From Brevibacillus_H ginsengisoli (lineage in GTDB: Bacteria > Bacillota > Bacilli > Brevibacillales > Brevibacillaceae): 64,000 nucleotides of DNA. Of the stretch, positions 25,008 through 34,787 are shown one piece after another. Every line of letters starts with the position of its first letter. Within the stretch, counting starts at the first letter, position 1. The notes beneath the pieces are model-generated. The model was not told where the DNA came from and searched no databases. It saw only the letters and a list, made by a program, of their open reading frames with translations. The DNA lies in NCBI RefSeq assembly GCF_050113715.1, contig NZ_JBNJQR010000005.1:1-64000 (forward strand), written 5' to 3'. A program made the translations under genes and the position numbers.

Positions 25008-26888
25008 GTGAAGAAGCTAGTTGGTCCTATTCTTAGTTTATCTCTTTTATTACCGGTGGTGGCTCCTGTTACTGTCCAAGCTGATTCAACACAACAAGTG
25101 CCAGAGTCGGCGCGAGGTTCAATCAAGTCTGTTCAGTTTATTGGAATGGAAGCACCGTCTACAGTTGAAGAACGGACACAAGCCTATTCAAAGGCTCAGG
25201 TAGAGGTTACATACAGTAACGGAATGAAAAAATCAATCCCGCTCTCTTACAATACCTTGTACAAATCAACAGATGAAATTGGCGGAATGAATCCTGGATT
25301 AGCGATTGATGTTAATGGCAAGCCGATCATGGACACCAGCGTCCCAGGCAAAACTACGCCATTTATCTCAGACGATCCTGACAGTAATGACTTACTACAA
25401 GTAAAAGGAGCCCCTGCAACAGGCAAGGGAGGCAATCCTTTGTATCTCGTGACTCACTACGAATATATCACCAAGGACGCTTCCGGCGGCAGTGCCTACG
25501 GAATTGTCCCGGCATCCATGAGTTTGACAACAGTGGATCAAAACAAAAAAACGGGTGAGCTTTCCCCAGTGAAAGTAAAGAAAATCGATTTCTCGGGTGT
25601 CGATGGCTTATGGATTCCGTGTAATGGATCTCAATCCCCATGGAATACTCACTTAGGCAGTGAGGAATATGAGCCAGATGCTCGCGCATATGAAGCGGAC
25701 CCAACGAAAACCTACGTTGGTCCATTCACCAAAAGTTACTTCGGTACCAATAAGCCAGGAAATCCTTATCATTATGGATTCCTTCCTGAAGTGACAGTCA
25801 AGCCGGATGGCTCCACCAAAGTGGCCAAGCACTACAGCATGGGACGGATTTCTCGTGAGCTTGTTAAAGTGATGCCGGATGAGCGGACCACTTACATGGG
25901 GGATGACGGCAGCAGCACCATGATGTTTATGTACATTGCGGATAAGGCGAAAGACCTTTCAGCTGGAACTTTATACGCGGCCAAGTGGATTCAAACCAGT
26001 GACAAGGACGGCGGAGCAGCCAACCTTAACTGGATCAAGCTTGGACATGCGACAGATGCAGAAGTGAAAGAATATGCTGATAAGCTGAAATTTAGTGATC
26101 TGTTTGAAACAGCAGACAAGGATACACCTGGATTCACCAAAATTAAAACGTATCCATCTGGCAAGGATGAATGGCTCAAGGTGAAGCCAGGTATGGAAAA
26201 AGCTGCGGCCTTCCTGGAATCCCGTCGTTATGGAGCCATTATGGGCGCCACCTCCGAATTCAACAAGATGGAGGGTGTAACCTTAAATGCGAAGGATAAG
26301 AAGCTGTATATCGCCATGTCCTATTTGAGCGGAGCTATGCAAGCTGACGATAAGGCACCAACAGATGATATCAAACTTCCAAAAATCAACGCTGGTGTAA
26401 CATTTGAAGTCTCGCTTACAAATAAGCAAAAAGATTCGAAGGGCAAAAAGATTGACAGCGACTACGTAGCATCCTCTATGAATGGTTTGATTGTCGGGGA
26501 AGACATGAGCGCTCCAGATGCGGTGGGAAATACAGCGGTTGTCGACAAAATCGCCAACCCAGACAACCTCTCCTTCTCGGAAAAGACGCGTACCCTCTTT
26601 ATCGGTGAGGACAGCGGCATGCACGTGAACAACTTCATGTGGGCTTATAATGTGGATACGAAGAAACTTTCACGGATTCTGTCTCTTCCAGCTGGAGCGG
26701 AGTCTACTGGATTGCAGGCAGTGGACAACATGAATGGTTTCATGTACGTGATGAGCAATGCGCAGCATCCGGGCGATCTGGAAGAAATGAAGACAATTCC
26801 TGCTGATTTAAAAGCGCAATTAGCCGCCAAGATCGATTCGAAAGCTGGGGTTGTAGGATATATTTCCGGTATTCCTGCAATCAAGTAA
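25008..26888 (+). CDS. PhoX-type alkaline phosphatase (DUF839), secreted
   Basis: A 626-residue exported protein with a Sec-type signal peptide (residues 1-25, 'LVGPILSLSLLLPVVAPVTVQA') and the PhoX hallmark 'PCNGSQSPWNTHLGSEEYEPDAR' split over residues near 204-226. The first Cys and the Glu pair belong to the calcium/iron site of PhoX enzymes. Most PhoX use the Tat pathway; no twin arginine is visible here, which is unusual. It would release phosphate from organic esters outside the cell. Single gene with upstream TTAACA repeats and its own terminator. Confidence 0.82.
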   Translation: MKKLVGPILSLSLLLPVVAPVTVQADSTQQVPESARGSIKSVQFIGMEAPSTVEERTQAYSKAQVEVTYSNGMKKSIPLSYNTLYKSTDEIGGMNPGLAIDVNGKPIMDTSVPGKTTPFISDDPDSNDLLQVKGAPATGKGGNPLYLVTHYEYITKDASGGSAYGIVPASMSLTTVDQNKKTGELSPVKVKKIDFSGVDGLWIPCNGSQSPWNTHLGSEEYEPDARAYEADPTKTYVGPFTKSYFGTNKPGNPYHYGFLPEVTVKPDGSTKVAKHYSMGRISRELVKVMPDERTTYMGDDGSSTMMFMYIADKAKDLSAGTLYAAKWIQTSDKDGGAANLNWIKLGHATDAEVKEYADKLKFSDLFETADKDTPGFTKIKTYPSGKDEWLKVKPGMEKAAAFLESRRYGAIMGATSEFNKMEGVTLNAKDKKLYIAMSYLSGAMQADDKAPTDDIKLPKINAGVTFEVSLTNKQKDSKGKKIDSDYVASSMNGLIVGEDMSAPDAVGNTAVVDKIANPDNLSFSEKTRTLFIGEDSGMHVNNFMWAYNVDTKKLSRILSLPAGAESTGLQAVDNMNGFMYVMSNAQHPGDLEEMKTIPADLKAQLAAKIDSKAGVVGYISGIPAIK

Positions 26889-26910
26889 ATAGTATAATAA
26901 TTCTAGCGAG

Positions 26911-26946
26911 AGCCACCTCGTCACATTGATGAGGGGCTTTTCTATT
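26911..26946 (+). terminator. Terminator after the phoX-like gene
   Basis: Hairpin AGCC-ACCTCGTC / GATGAGG-GGCT followed by TTTTCTATTT. Confidence 0.7.
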
Positions 26947-27098
26947 TGGAAAATTGCTTGGCAATCAATAGAGTTTTCCAAAATAGGTTAAAATTTTTGG
27001 TTGGCAGGAAAATTGCATGATTAATCGAATAGTATGTAAAGAACCGACAAATTTAAACATGAAGTAAGTTTCAACAATATAAGGAGGCGGAGCCAGTT

Positions 27099-28481
27099 AT
27101 GAATATGGGATTTGGATTGTATCAAGAGCAAACTCTTAAACTGGTGATGACGCCAGAGCTTAGGCAAGCTATTGCGATCTTGCAATATTCCGCTACAGAC
27201 CTTCTCAATTACCTGCAAGAGCAAGCCAATGAGAATCCGGTAATTGAACTGCAGGAAATTAGCGCCACGCATGAGACAAATCTCGAGAAGCGTCAGAAGG
27301 AAGCGGTAGAGATCGATTGGAAAGAAGTGATCTCCAATCGAGCGACTGGTGATTATAGCGTAAGTAAAAATGAAAGCACTTACAATCCGCTTGACCATGC
27401 GCATTCTTCAGGAAAAACCTTGTATGAGCACTTGGAGTCGCAGCTAGGCTACCTCAAAGGATTATCAAGCAGCTATCGACAATTGGCGCGATTCCTGATT
27501 GGCAATCTGGATGAGAAGGGGTACCTGGAGATTACGCTGGAAGAAGCGAGTGAGCGATTGAACGCTCCAATAGAAGAATTGGAACAGGTACTTGCCATTA
27601 TCCAACGATTTGATCCGGTTGGGGTTGGAGCACGCAGCCTGGAAGAATGTCTCTTGCTGCAGATGGACTATGAAGGCTTTCATGATGAGCATTCTGTGCG
27701 AGTAGTTCGTGAGCATTTACAAGACCTGGCGAATAATCGGTTTACCCGTATCGCGGATAAATTGCAGATCAGCGTCCAAGAGGTTCAAGAAATTGCGGAT
27801 ATTGTCCGCTCGTTGAATCCCCGACCGGGAGCAGCCTTCGGATCAGGAGATACTCGGTTTATCATCCCTGATGTAACCGTAGAAAAAGTTGGTAGTGAAT
27901 ACGTCGTATTAGTCAACGATGCGTCGGCTCCACGCTTATCCATCAGTCGATTTTATGAGCGAATGTTAAAAGAGGGCAAGACTCGAGAAGATGCGAAAGA
28001 GTTCATCCAAGACAAACTAAATTCAGCCCTCTGGTTGGCCAAAAGCCTAGAGCAGAGACGAATGACATTAATGAAGGTTACGCAGGCGATTCTGGAGACG
28101 CAACGGGACTTCTTTGATAAAGGCATTCATTATTTAAAGCCGATGACCCAGAAGGATATTGCGGAACGTGTTAGTTTGCACGAATCTACAGTGAGTCGCG
28201 CCACTAGTAATAAATACGTCCAGACTCCCCGTGGAGTGTTTGAATTAAAGTACTTCTTTACCTCAGCGCTCACTACAGCGTCGGGGGATTCGGCATCCTC
28301 AGAAAGCGTCAAGAAGCGGATTAAATCATTGATCGACACGGAAGACCGCAAGCAGCCATTGTCGGATCAGAAGCTTTCGGAGCTGCTTTCTCAAGAAGGA
28401 ATCGAGATTTCTAGGCGGACAGTCGCCAAGTATCGAGAAGAAATGTTGATTGCTTCCTCGGCCAAACGCAAACGCTTCTAG
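27099..28481 (+). CDS. rpoN: RNA polymerase sigma-54 factor
   Basis: A 460-residue sigma-54 (SigL in B. subtilis). Region I is Gln/Leu-rich ('MTPELRQAIAILQYSATDLLNYLQEQA'), the core-binding domain is central, the helix-turn-helix is 'TQKDIAERVSLHESTVSRATSNKYVQTPRG', and the RpoN box near the C-terminus is 'RRTVAKYREE'. It needs AAA+ enhancer-binding proteins, none of which is in this window. The ATG follows AAGGAGGCGG. It is read toward the cggR operon. Confidence 0.97.
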   Translation: MNMGFGLYQEQTLKLVMTPELRQAIAILQYSATDLLNYLQEQANENPVIELQEISATHETNLEKRQKEAVEIDWKEVISNRATGDYSVSKNESTYNPLDHAHSSGKTLYEHLESQLGYLKGLSSSYRQLARFLIGNLDEKGYLEITLEEASERLNAPIEELEQVLAIIQRFDPVGVGARSLEECLLLQMDYEGFHDEHSVRVVREHLQDLANNRFTRIADKLQISVQEVQEIADIVRSLNPRPGAAFGSGDTRFIIPDVTVEKVGSEYVVLVNDASAPRLSISRFYERMLKEGKTREDAKEFIQDKLNSALWLAKSLEQRRMTLMKVTQAILETQRDFFDKGIHYLKPMTQKDIAERVSLHESTVSRATSNKYVQTPRGVFELKYFFTSALTTASGDSASSESVKKRIKSLIDTEDRKQPLSDQKLSELLSQEGIEISRRTVAKYREEMLIASSAKRKRF

Positions 28482-28523
28482 ACAGCGTTCGTGCAAGAAG
28501 AGAAAGAGACAGGATGGATGTGG

Positions 28524-28799
28524 ATGAATAGGCTCCCATTTCAAATAAAAGTATATGGACGCCCAGGCTGTCATTTATGTGAGGACGTCGAGAAAATGAT
28601 TCAGCGAGTAGCCAAAAAGATTCCGCTGATCATGACCTCAGTAGATATTACGGAGGACGACGAGCTTCATATGAAGTATATGTTAACCATACCGGTGGTG
28701 GAGATTGACGGTGATGAGGTGTTCCCGTCAATTTCTTCCGTTGTATCAGAAAATGAATTTAGGGAAGAACTAAATAAGCGTTCGAATTTGTTCACATAA
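28524..28799 (+). CDS. Glutaredoxin-family thiol-redox protein
   Basis: A 91-residue thioredoxin-fold protein with active site Cys-His-Leu-Cys in 'YGRPGCHLCEDVEKM' and the cis-proline region 'LTIPVVEIDGDEV'. It probably catalyses thiol-disulfide exchange in the cytoplasm; electron donor unknown. Starts at 28518 and 28524 both read from an AGGATGG site; a GTG at 28491 is also in frame but less likely. It lies between rpoN and cggR, and a similar gene in that place is common in relatives. It precedes the cggR promoter. Confidence 0.8.
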   Translation: MNRLPFQIKVYGRPGCHLCEDVEKMIQRVAKKIPLIMTSVDITEDDELHMKYMLTIPVVEIDGDEVFPSISSVVSENEFREELNKRSNLFT

Positions 28800-28815
28800 A
28801 AAGCAAAACTCCAGC

Positions 28816-28915
28816 TTGTCATGTAACCCGGGATGCGGTACTATACAGGTGTAAGGCGATTGCTTTTTTTTGCAAGATGCGGGACAAAAAATGCACAACA
28901 GGGACTTAAGCAGTC
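28816..28915 (+). promoter_or_regulatory. cggR-gapA operon promoter and CggR operator
   Basis: Promoter: TTGTCA (28816-28821), 17-base spacer, TACTAT (28839-28844). Operator: CGGGAC-N6-TGCA-N4-AGGGAC-N6-AGTC at 28880-28915. It has the exact spacing of the B. subtilis CggR site (CGGGACN6TGTCN4CGGGACN6TGTC), with the most conserved GGGAC words kept, and lies downstream of the start site as in B. subtilis. Confidence 0.88.
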
Positions 28916-28940
28916 CCACTCCTATTCAAGGAGGTGAGTT

Positions 28941-29966
28941 ATGCGTCAATTAATTGAAATTCAACAAAAGCTAGTACCTGATTTACTGGAAACTCTGCGT
29001 AAACGATATACTTTGCTTCAATCGATCTACCATCTTCAACCTATCGGACGGAGGGCCTTAGCCCAGATGATGATGACGACCGAGCGAATTTTGCGAGCTG
29101 AAGTGGATCTGCTAAAAGAAATGGGTCTGCTGGATGTATCGTCCATCGGGATGAGTTGTACGTCTGAGGGAATGCGCATCCTCGAACGAATGCAAGAAAT
29201 GGTTGATGAATTATTCGGCCTTACAGAATTGGCGCAGATGCTCCAGCAACGATTGGGAATCGAGCAGGTTTTCATTGTACCCGGCAACGCCGATGCCTCG
29301 GAGTGGGTGAAGCAAGAGCTTGGTCAAATCGGAGCCAGGGTGTTGAAGCAAACTGTACAAGAAGGAGATGTAATCGCCGTTACCGGTGGTTCGACCATCG
29401 CAAGTGTTGCTTCTCATCTCATGCCATCCCCTGTTTTTCGGAGCGCACAATTCGTGCCTGCGCGAGGCGGTCTGGGAGAACGAGTTGAGTTCCAAGCGAA
29501 CACCCTTGTCTCCATGATGGCATCCAAAACAGGCGGTACCTATCGACTGCTGCATGTTCCTGACCGTTTAAGCGCTGACGCGTTTCAATCACTCGTGACT
29601 GAACCTCAGATTGCGGAAGTGCTGTCGCTTGTAAAATCTGCAAGGGTAGTGCTTCACGGAATCGGTGATGCTTTTACTATGGCCAAACGGCGCCTGTATG
29701 ATGACAAAGAACTGGCAGAACTTCAAGAAGCGGGTGCGGTTTCAGAAGCCTTTGGCTATTACTTTGATTCCCAAGGCGAGATCGTTAAGCGAATGCCAAC
29801 GATTGGTCTGCATCTGGAAGAAGTCAAACAAGCCGAGGTCGTCATCTCTATCGCAGGTGGAAGCAGCAAAGCGCAAGCCATTCTTTCCTTCGCAAAACAA
29901 AATTGCCAAAATGTCCTTATCACGGACGAGGGAGCGGCACGAGCGTTGCTAACGAAGACCGAATAA
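28941..29966 (+). CDS. cggR: Central glycolytic genes regulator
   Basis: A 341-residue SorC/DeoR-type repressor. The N-terminal winged helix is around 'RRALAQMMMTTERILRAEVDLLKEMGLL' (residues 38-65); the C-terminal sugar-phosphate domain includes 'VIAVTGGSTIASVA' and 'VVLHGIGDAFTMAKRR'. CggR represses its own operon until fructose-1,6-bisphosphate binds. Operator sequence and gene order match that model. Its ATG follows AAGGAGGTGAG. It is 147 bases before gapA. Confidence 0.95.
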   Translation: MRQLIEIQQKLVPDLLETLRKRYTLLQSIYHLQPIGRRALAQMMMTTERILRAEVDLLKEMGLLDVSSIGMSCTSEGMRILERMQEMVDELFGLTELAQMLQQRLGIEQVFIVPGNADASEWVKQELGQIGARVLKQTVQEGDVIAVTGGSTIASVASHLMPSPVFRSAQFVPARGGLGERVEFQANTLVSMMASKTGGTYRLLHVPDRLSADAFQSLVTEPQIAEVLSLVKSARVVLHGIGDAFTMAKRRLYDDKELAELQEAGAVSEAFGYYFDSQGEIVKRMPTIGLHLEEVKQAEVVISIAGGSSKAQAILSFAKQNCQNVLITDEGAARALLTKTE

Positions 29967-30113
29967 GGATTGGAAGTTCGGCGCAAATCAGTTATTACGA
30001 TCCTGTTTGCTTATGTACCATTTGGGAATAATACCAGTGATGTAGCAAGCCCACGCAAACAGAGAATCTTAAATAAATAATTTTGCTTTACAAATAGAAG
30101 GAGGTCTTTACTC

Positions 30114-31118
30114 ATGGTTAAAGTAGGTATTAATGGATTTGGACGAATTGGACGTAACGTATTCCGCGCAGCGCTTAAAAATCCTAATGTACAAATTGTA
30201 GCGATTAACGACCTGACTGATGCAAAAACTTTGGCTCACTTGTTGAAATATGATAGCGTACACGGCAAATTGAACGAAACTGTTGAAGTATCCGGCAACA
30301 ACTTGATCGTAGGCGGAAGAGAAATCGCGGTTTTGGCTGAGCGTGATCCAGGCGCTTTGAAATGGGGAGAATACGGTGTTGAGATCGTAGTAGAATCTAC
30401 TGGCCGTTTCACAAAACGCGAAGACGCTGCGAAACACTTGGAAGGCGGCGCGAAAAAAGTTATCATCTCCGCTCCAGCTACTAACGAAGATATCACAGTG
30501 GTTATGGGTGTTAACCATGAACAATACGATCCAGCGAAACACACTGTTGTATCCAACGCTTCTTGCACAACCAACTGCTTGGCTCCATTCGCAAAAATAT
30601 TGCTTGAAAAATACGGCATCGTTCGTGGCTTGATGACAACTGTTCACTCTTACACCAACGACCAACAAATTCTTGACTTGCCACACAAAGACTTGCGTCG
30701 TGCTCGCGCGGCTGCGGAAAGCATCATCCCAACTTCTACTGGCGCTGCAAAAGCAGTTTCCCTTGTTCTTCCTGAATTGAAAGGCAAACTGAATGGTATG
30801 GCAATGCGTGTGCCTACACCAAACGTATCTGTTGTTGACTTGGTAGTAGAACTGAACAAAGACGTAACAGTTGAAGAAGTTAACGCTGCGTTTAAACAAG
30901 CGGCTGAAGGCGAATTGAAAGGTATCCTGGCTTACTCTGATGAGCCATTGGTATCTGTTGACTACAACGGTGACCCAGCTTCTTCTACAATCGATGCGTT
31001 GTCCACAATGGTAATCGACGGCAACATGCTGAAAGTTGTTGCTTGGTATGATAACGAGTGGGGTTACTCCAACCGTGTAGTAGATCTTTGCACATATATT
31101 GCACAGCGTGGCCTCTAA
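30114..31118 (+). CDS. gapA: Glyceraldehyde-3-phosphate dehydrogenase (glycolytic, type I)
   Basis: Oxidises glyceraldehyde-3-phosphate to 1,3-bisphosphoglycerate with NAD+. NAD-binding 'INGFGRIGRNVFRA' at the N-terminus, catalytic Cys in 'SNASCTTNCLAP', and C-terminal 'WYDNEWGYSNRVVD'. At 334 residues it is the normal length. The codon choice is highly biased (GAA, AAA, GCT), as expected for very high expression. The ATG follows GAAGGAGGT. The 147-base gap from cggR may carry an RNA processing site or a second promoter; TTGCTT/TAATAC is only weak evidence. Confidence 0.98.
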   Translation: MVKVGINGFGRIGRNVFRAALKNPNVQIVAINDLTDAKTLAHLLKYDSVHGKLNETVEVSGNNLIVGGREIAVLAERDPGALKWGEYGVEIVVESTGRFTKREDAAKHLEGGAKKVIISAPATNEDITVVMGVNHEQYDPAKHTVVSNASCTTNCLAPFAKILLEKYGIVRGLMTTVHSYTNDQQILDLPHKDLRRARAAAESIIPTSTGAAKAVSLVLPELKGKLNGMAMRVPTPNVSVVDLVVELNKDVTVEEVNAAFKQAAEGELKGILAYSDEPLVSVDYNGDPASSTIDALSTMVIDGNMLKVVAWYDNEWGYSNRVVDLCTYIAQRGL

Positions 31119-31145
31119 ACCTTACAATTAGTACGGTATGAAAAT

Positions 31146-31176
31146 AAAAGGGAGAGGATGAATACTCTCCCTTTTG
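31146..31176 (+). terminator. Hairpin between gapA and pgk, partial terminator or RNA stabiliser
   Basis: Perfect stem AAAAGGGAGAG / CTCTCCCTTTT, but only a short T tract follows, so read-through is expected. Such hairpins can set a higher level of gapA mRNA than of the distal genes. Confidence 0.65.
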
Positions 31177-31218
31177 GCTTTAACCATTCGTTTACCCAAA
31201 CCTGAGGAGGATTTCGTC

Positions 31219-32400
31219 GTGAACAAAAAGTCTATCCGCGAAGTTGATTTAGCCGGAAAACGAGTGTTTTGCCGCGTAGATTTCAACGTTCCTATGCAAG
31301 ATGGCAAAATTACGGATGATACGCGTATCCGTGCAGCATTGCCAACCATTCAATATTTGGTGGAGCAAGGAGCGAAAGTGATTCTCGCGAGCCATTTTGG
31401 ACGTCCAAAAGGCCAAGTGGTTGAAGAAATGCGTTTGACTGCAGCTGGAGAACACCTCTCCAAACTTTTAGGCAAACCAGTGAAAAAGCTCACGGATTCC
31501 ATTGGTCCTGAAGTGGAACAAGCTGTTGCTGCCATGAACAATGGCGACGTGATTTTGTTAGAAAACGTTCGCTTCCATGCAGGCGAAGAGAAGAACGATC
31601 CAGAGTTGGCGAAAAGCTTTGCCAATCTTGCTGATGTGTTCGTAAATGACGCGTTTGGTGCGGCTCACCGTGCACACTCCTCAACAGCTGGAATTGCCCA
31701 ATATATCCCTGCTGTAGCTGGTTTCTTGATGGAAAAAGAAATTCAATTCCTCGGTGGCGCATTAAGCAAGCCTGAGCGTCCATTCACCGCAATCATTGGT
31801 GGAGCGAAGGTAAAAGACAAAATCGCTGTTATTGAAAATTTGTTAACGAAAGTAGATACATTGATTATTGGCGGAGGTATGGCCAATACTTTCATTAAAG
31901 CCCAAGGCTATGGCGTTGGTTCTTCCTTGTGCGAAGAAGACAAAGTGGAGCTTGCACAAAGCTTGATGAAACAAGCGAAAGAACGCGGAGTCAACATGCT
32001 GATGCCTGTAGACGTAGTCGTGGCGGATAAATTTGCGGCGGATGCGGCGACACAGGTTGTTAGCATCGATACGATTCCGGATGGCTGGATGGCACTCGAT
32101 ATCGGTCCGAAGAGCTTGGAGATTTTCCGCAAAGCGGTGGAAGGCTCCAAAACGATCATCTGGAACGGCCCAATGGGTGTATTCGAAATGGACGCGTTCG
32201 CAAAAGGAACCATCGGTGTTGCCGAAGCAATGGCGACTTCTTCCGGAGTGACGATCATCGGTGGCGGGGATTCTGTTGCAGCGGTTGAAAAAGCTCATGT
32301 TGCGGATAAAATGTCTCATATCTCCACTGGCGGCGGTGCCTCCCTGGAATTCATGGAAGGCAAAGAGCTTCCGGGGGTAACGGTTTTACAAGACAAATAA
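31219..32400 (+). CDS. pgk: Phosphoglycerate kinase
   Basis: Makes ATP from 1,3-bisphosphoglycerate and ADP. At 393 residues it shows substrate binding in 'RVDFNVPMQDGKITDDTRIRAALP', 'LASHFGRPKG', and the nucleotide end 'STGGGASLEFMEGKELPGV'. The start is GTG 31219, chosen for GAGGAGG eight bases upstream; the frame opens earlier at 31174 inside the hairpin region, which is unlikely. Second enzyme gene of the CggR operon. Confidence 0.97.
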   Translation: MNKKSIREVDLAGKRVFCRVDFNVPMQDGKITDDTRIRAALPTIQYLVEQGAKVILASHFGRPKGQVVEEMRLTAAGEHLSKLLGKPVKKLTDSIGPEVEQAVAAMNNGDVILLENVRFHAGEEKNDPELAKSFANLADVFVNDAFGAAHRAHSSTAGIAQYIPAVAGFLMEKEIQFLGGALSKPERPFTAIIGGAKVKDKIAVIENLLTKVDTLIIGGGMANTFIKAQGYGVGSSLCEEDKVELAQSLMKQAKERGVNMLMPVDVVVADKFAADAATQVVSIDTIPDGWMALDIGPKSLEIFRKAVEGSKTIIWNGPMGVFEMDAFAKGTIGVAEAMATSSGVTIIGGGDSVAAVEKAHVADKMSHISTGGGASLEFMEGKELPGVTVLQDK

Positions 32401-32431
32401 ATTGATGATGTGTGTCAGGGAGGAAGTTTGG

Positions 32432-33196
<765 letters not shown>

Positions 33197-33201
33197 GTCA
33201 A

Positions 33202-34743
33202 ATGGCAAATAGACCTAAACCTGTAGCGTTAATGATACTTGACGGCTTCGGTTTGCGTGACGAGTCATACGGCAATGCTGTGGCTCAAGCCAAGAAACCG
33301 AATTATGACAGACTGTGGAACGCTTACCCGCATACGACGCTAGGAGCAAGTGGTATGTCAGTAGGACTTCCTGAAGGACAAATGGGGAACTCTGAAGTAG
33401 GGCACTTGAATATTGGTGCGGGACGTATCGTTTACCAGGAGCTGACCCGTATCACCAAAGCCATTCAAGATGGCGAGTTCTTCAAGAATGAAACAATGCT
33501 CAAAGCCTTTAACCACTGCAAAGAAAAAGGCAAGAAAATGCACCTGTTTGGACTTTTATCAGATGGGGGTGTACATAGCCACATTACCCACCTGTTCGCG
33601 ATTCTGGAAATGGCGAAGCGTGAGAACTTCCATGAGGTTTATGTTCATGGCTTCCTTGATGGCCGTGACGTAGCTCCAGACAGCGCAGTGAAGTACATCG
33701 AAGAACTTGAAGCGAAAATGAAGGAAATTGGTGTCGGTAAAATTGCGACAGTCCAAGGCCGTTATTATGCAATGGATCGCGATAAACGCTGGGAGCGCGT
33801 AGAAAAAGCATATCGTGCGATGGTATACGGTGATGCTCCAAAATACACCGATCCGATTAAAGCGGTCAAAGAATCCTATGAGAAATCCATCATGGACGAG
33901 TTCGTCATGCCGACCGTTATTGTGGATGAACAAGGACAACCGGTAGGAAAAGTAGAGAGTGAAGACGCGATTATCTTCTTCAACTTCCGCCCTGACCGTG
34001 CAATCCAAACATCTCAGGCGTTTACTAACGATGATTTCCGCGGGTTTGATCGCGGTGAAGGAAGACCGAAGAATCTCTTCTTTGTCTGCCTGACCAAATT
34101 CTCTGAGACTGTGGATGGATATGTTGCTTATAAACCAACCAACTTGGACAATACATTGGGTGAAGTGCTTTCTCGCAACAACCTAACGCAATTGCGTATT
34201 GCCGAAACGGAGAAATATCCACACGTGACGTTCTTCTTCAGCGGTGGACGTGAGCAGGAATTCTCTGGTGAGAAGCGCATTCTCATTCCTTCTCCAAAGG
34301 TTGCAACCTATGACCTTAAACCTGAGATGAGTGCTTACGAAGTGACCGAAGCGGTTTTGAAGGAGATCGAAGCCGAAAACTTCGATGTGATCATCCTTAA
34401 CTTTGCGAACTGTGATATGGTGGGTCATTCTGGTAAAATGGAACCAACGATCAAAGCGGTTGAGACCGTGGATGAATGTATGGGCAAGGTAGTAGAAGCG
34501 ATTACTGCCAAAGGTGGCGTAGCGCTTGTTACAGCTGACCACGGCAATGCAGATGTGATGCTTGATCCGGAAGGTCGCCCGATTACTTCCCACAGCACCA
34601 ACCCTGTTCCTCTGATCGTGACGAAGGAAGGGCTTACGCTTCGTGAAGGCGGAGTGCTGGCTGACCTCTCACCAACTATGCTAGAACTTCTGGGTATTCA
34701 ACAACCTCAAGAGATGACTGGCCAAACACTCATCAAGAAATAA
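33202..34743 (+). CDS. gpmI: 2,3-bisphosphoglycerate-independent phosphoglycerate mutase
   Basis: A manganese-dependent mutase of the alkaline phosphatase superfamily, 513 residues. Catalytic Ser is in 'GQMGNSEVGHLNIGAGR', metal ligands in 'LMILDGFG', 'NFANCDMVGHSG' and 'TADHGNAD'. In spore formers this enzyme is pH-sensitive and controls 3-phosphoglycerate storage in the spore. Fourth gene of the glycolytic operon, starting five bases after tpiA with AGGAGG ahead of the ATG. Confidence 0.97.
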   Translation: MANRPKPVALMILDGFGLRDESYGNAVAQAKKPNYDRLWNAYPHTTLGASGMSVGLPEGQMGNSEVGHLNIGAGRIVYQELTRITKAIQDGEFFKNETMLKAFNHCKEKGKKMHLFGLLSDGGVHSHITHLFAILEMAKRENFHEVYVHGFLDGRDVAPDSAVKYIEELEAKMKEIGVGKIATVQGRYYAMDRDKRWERVEKAYRAMVYGDAPKYTDPIKAVKESYEKSIMDEFVMPTVIVDEQGQPVGKVESEDAIIFFNFRPDRAIQTSQAFTNDDFRGFDRGEGRPKNLFFVCLTKFSETVDGYVAYKPTNLDNTLGEVLSRNNLTQLRIAETEKYPHVTFFFSGGREQEFSGEKRILIPSPKVATYDLKPEMSAYEVTEAVLKEIEAENFDVIILNFANCDMVGHSGKMEPTIKAVETVDECMGKVVEAITAKGGVALVTADHGNADVMLDPEGRPITSHSTNPVPLIVTKEGLTLREGGVLADLSPTMLELLGIQQPQEMTGQTLIKK

Positions 34744-34787
34744 TAGCAGGTAAAGTAATTAACCCTATTAAAGGAGCTGGATATACA

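Noticed and set aside
30108..30899. A 263-residue antisense frame opposite gapA
   Set aside because: Same codon-bias artefact as eno; composition rich in Phe, Ser and Cys and no ribosome site.
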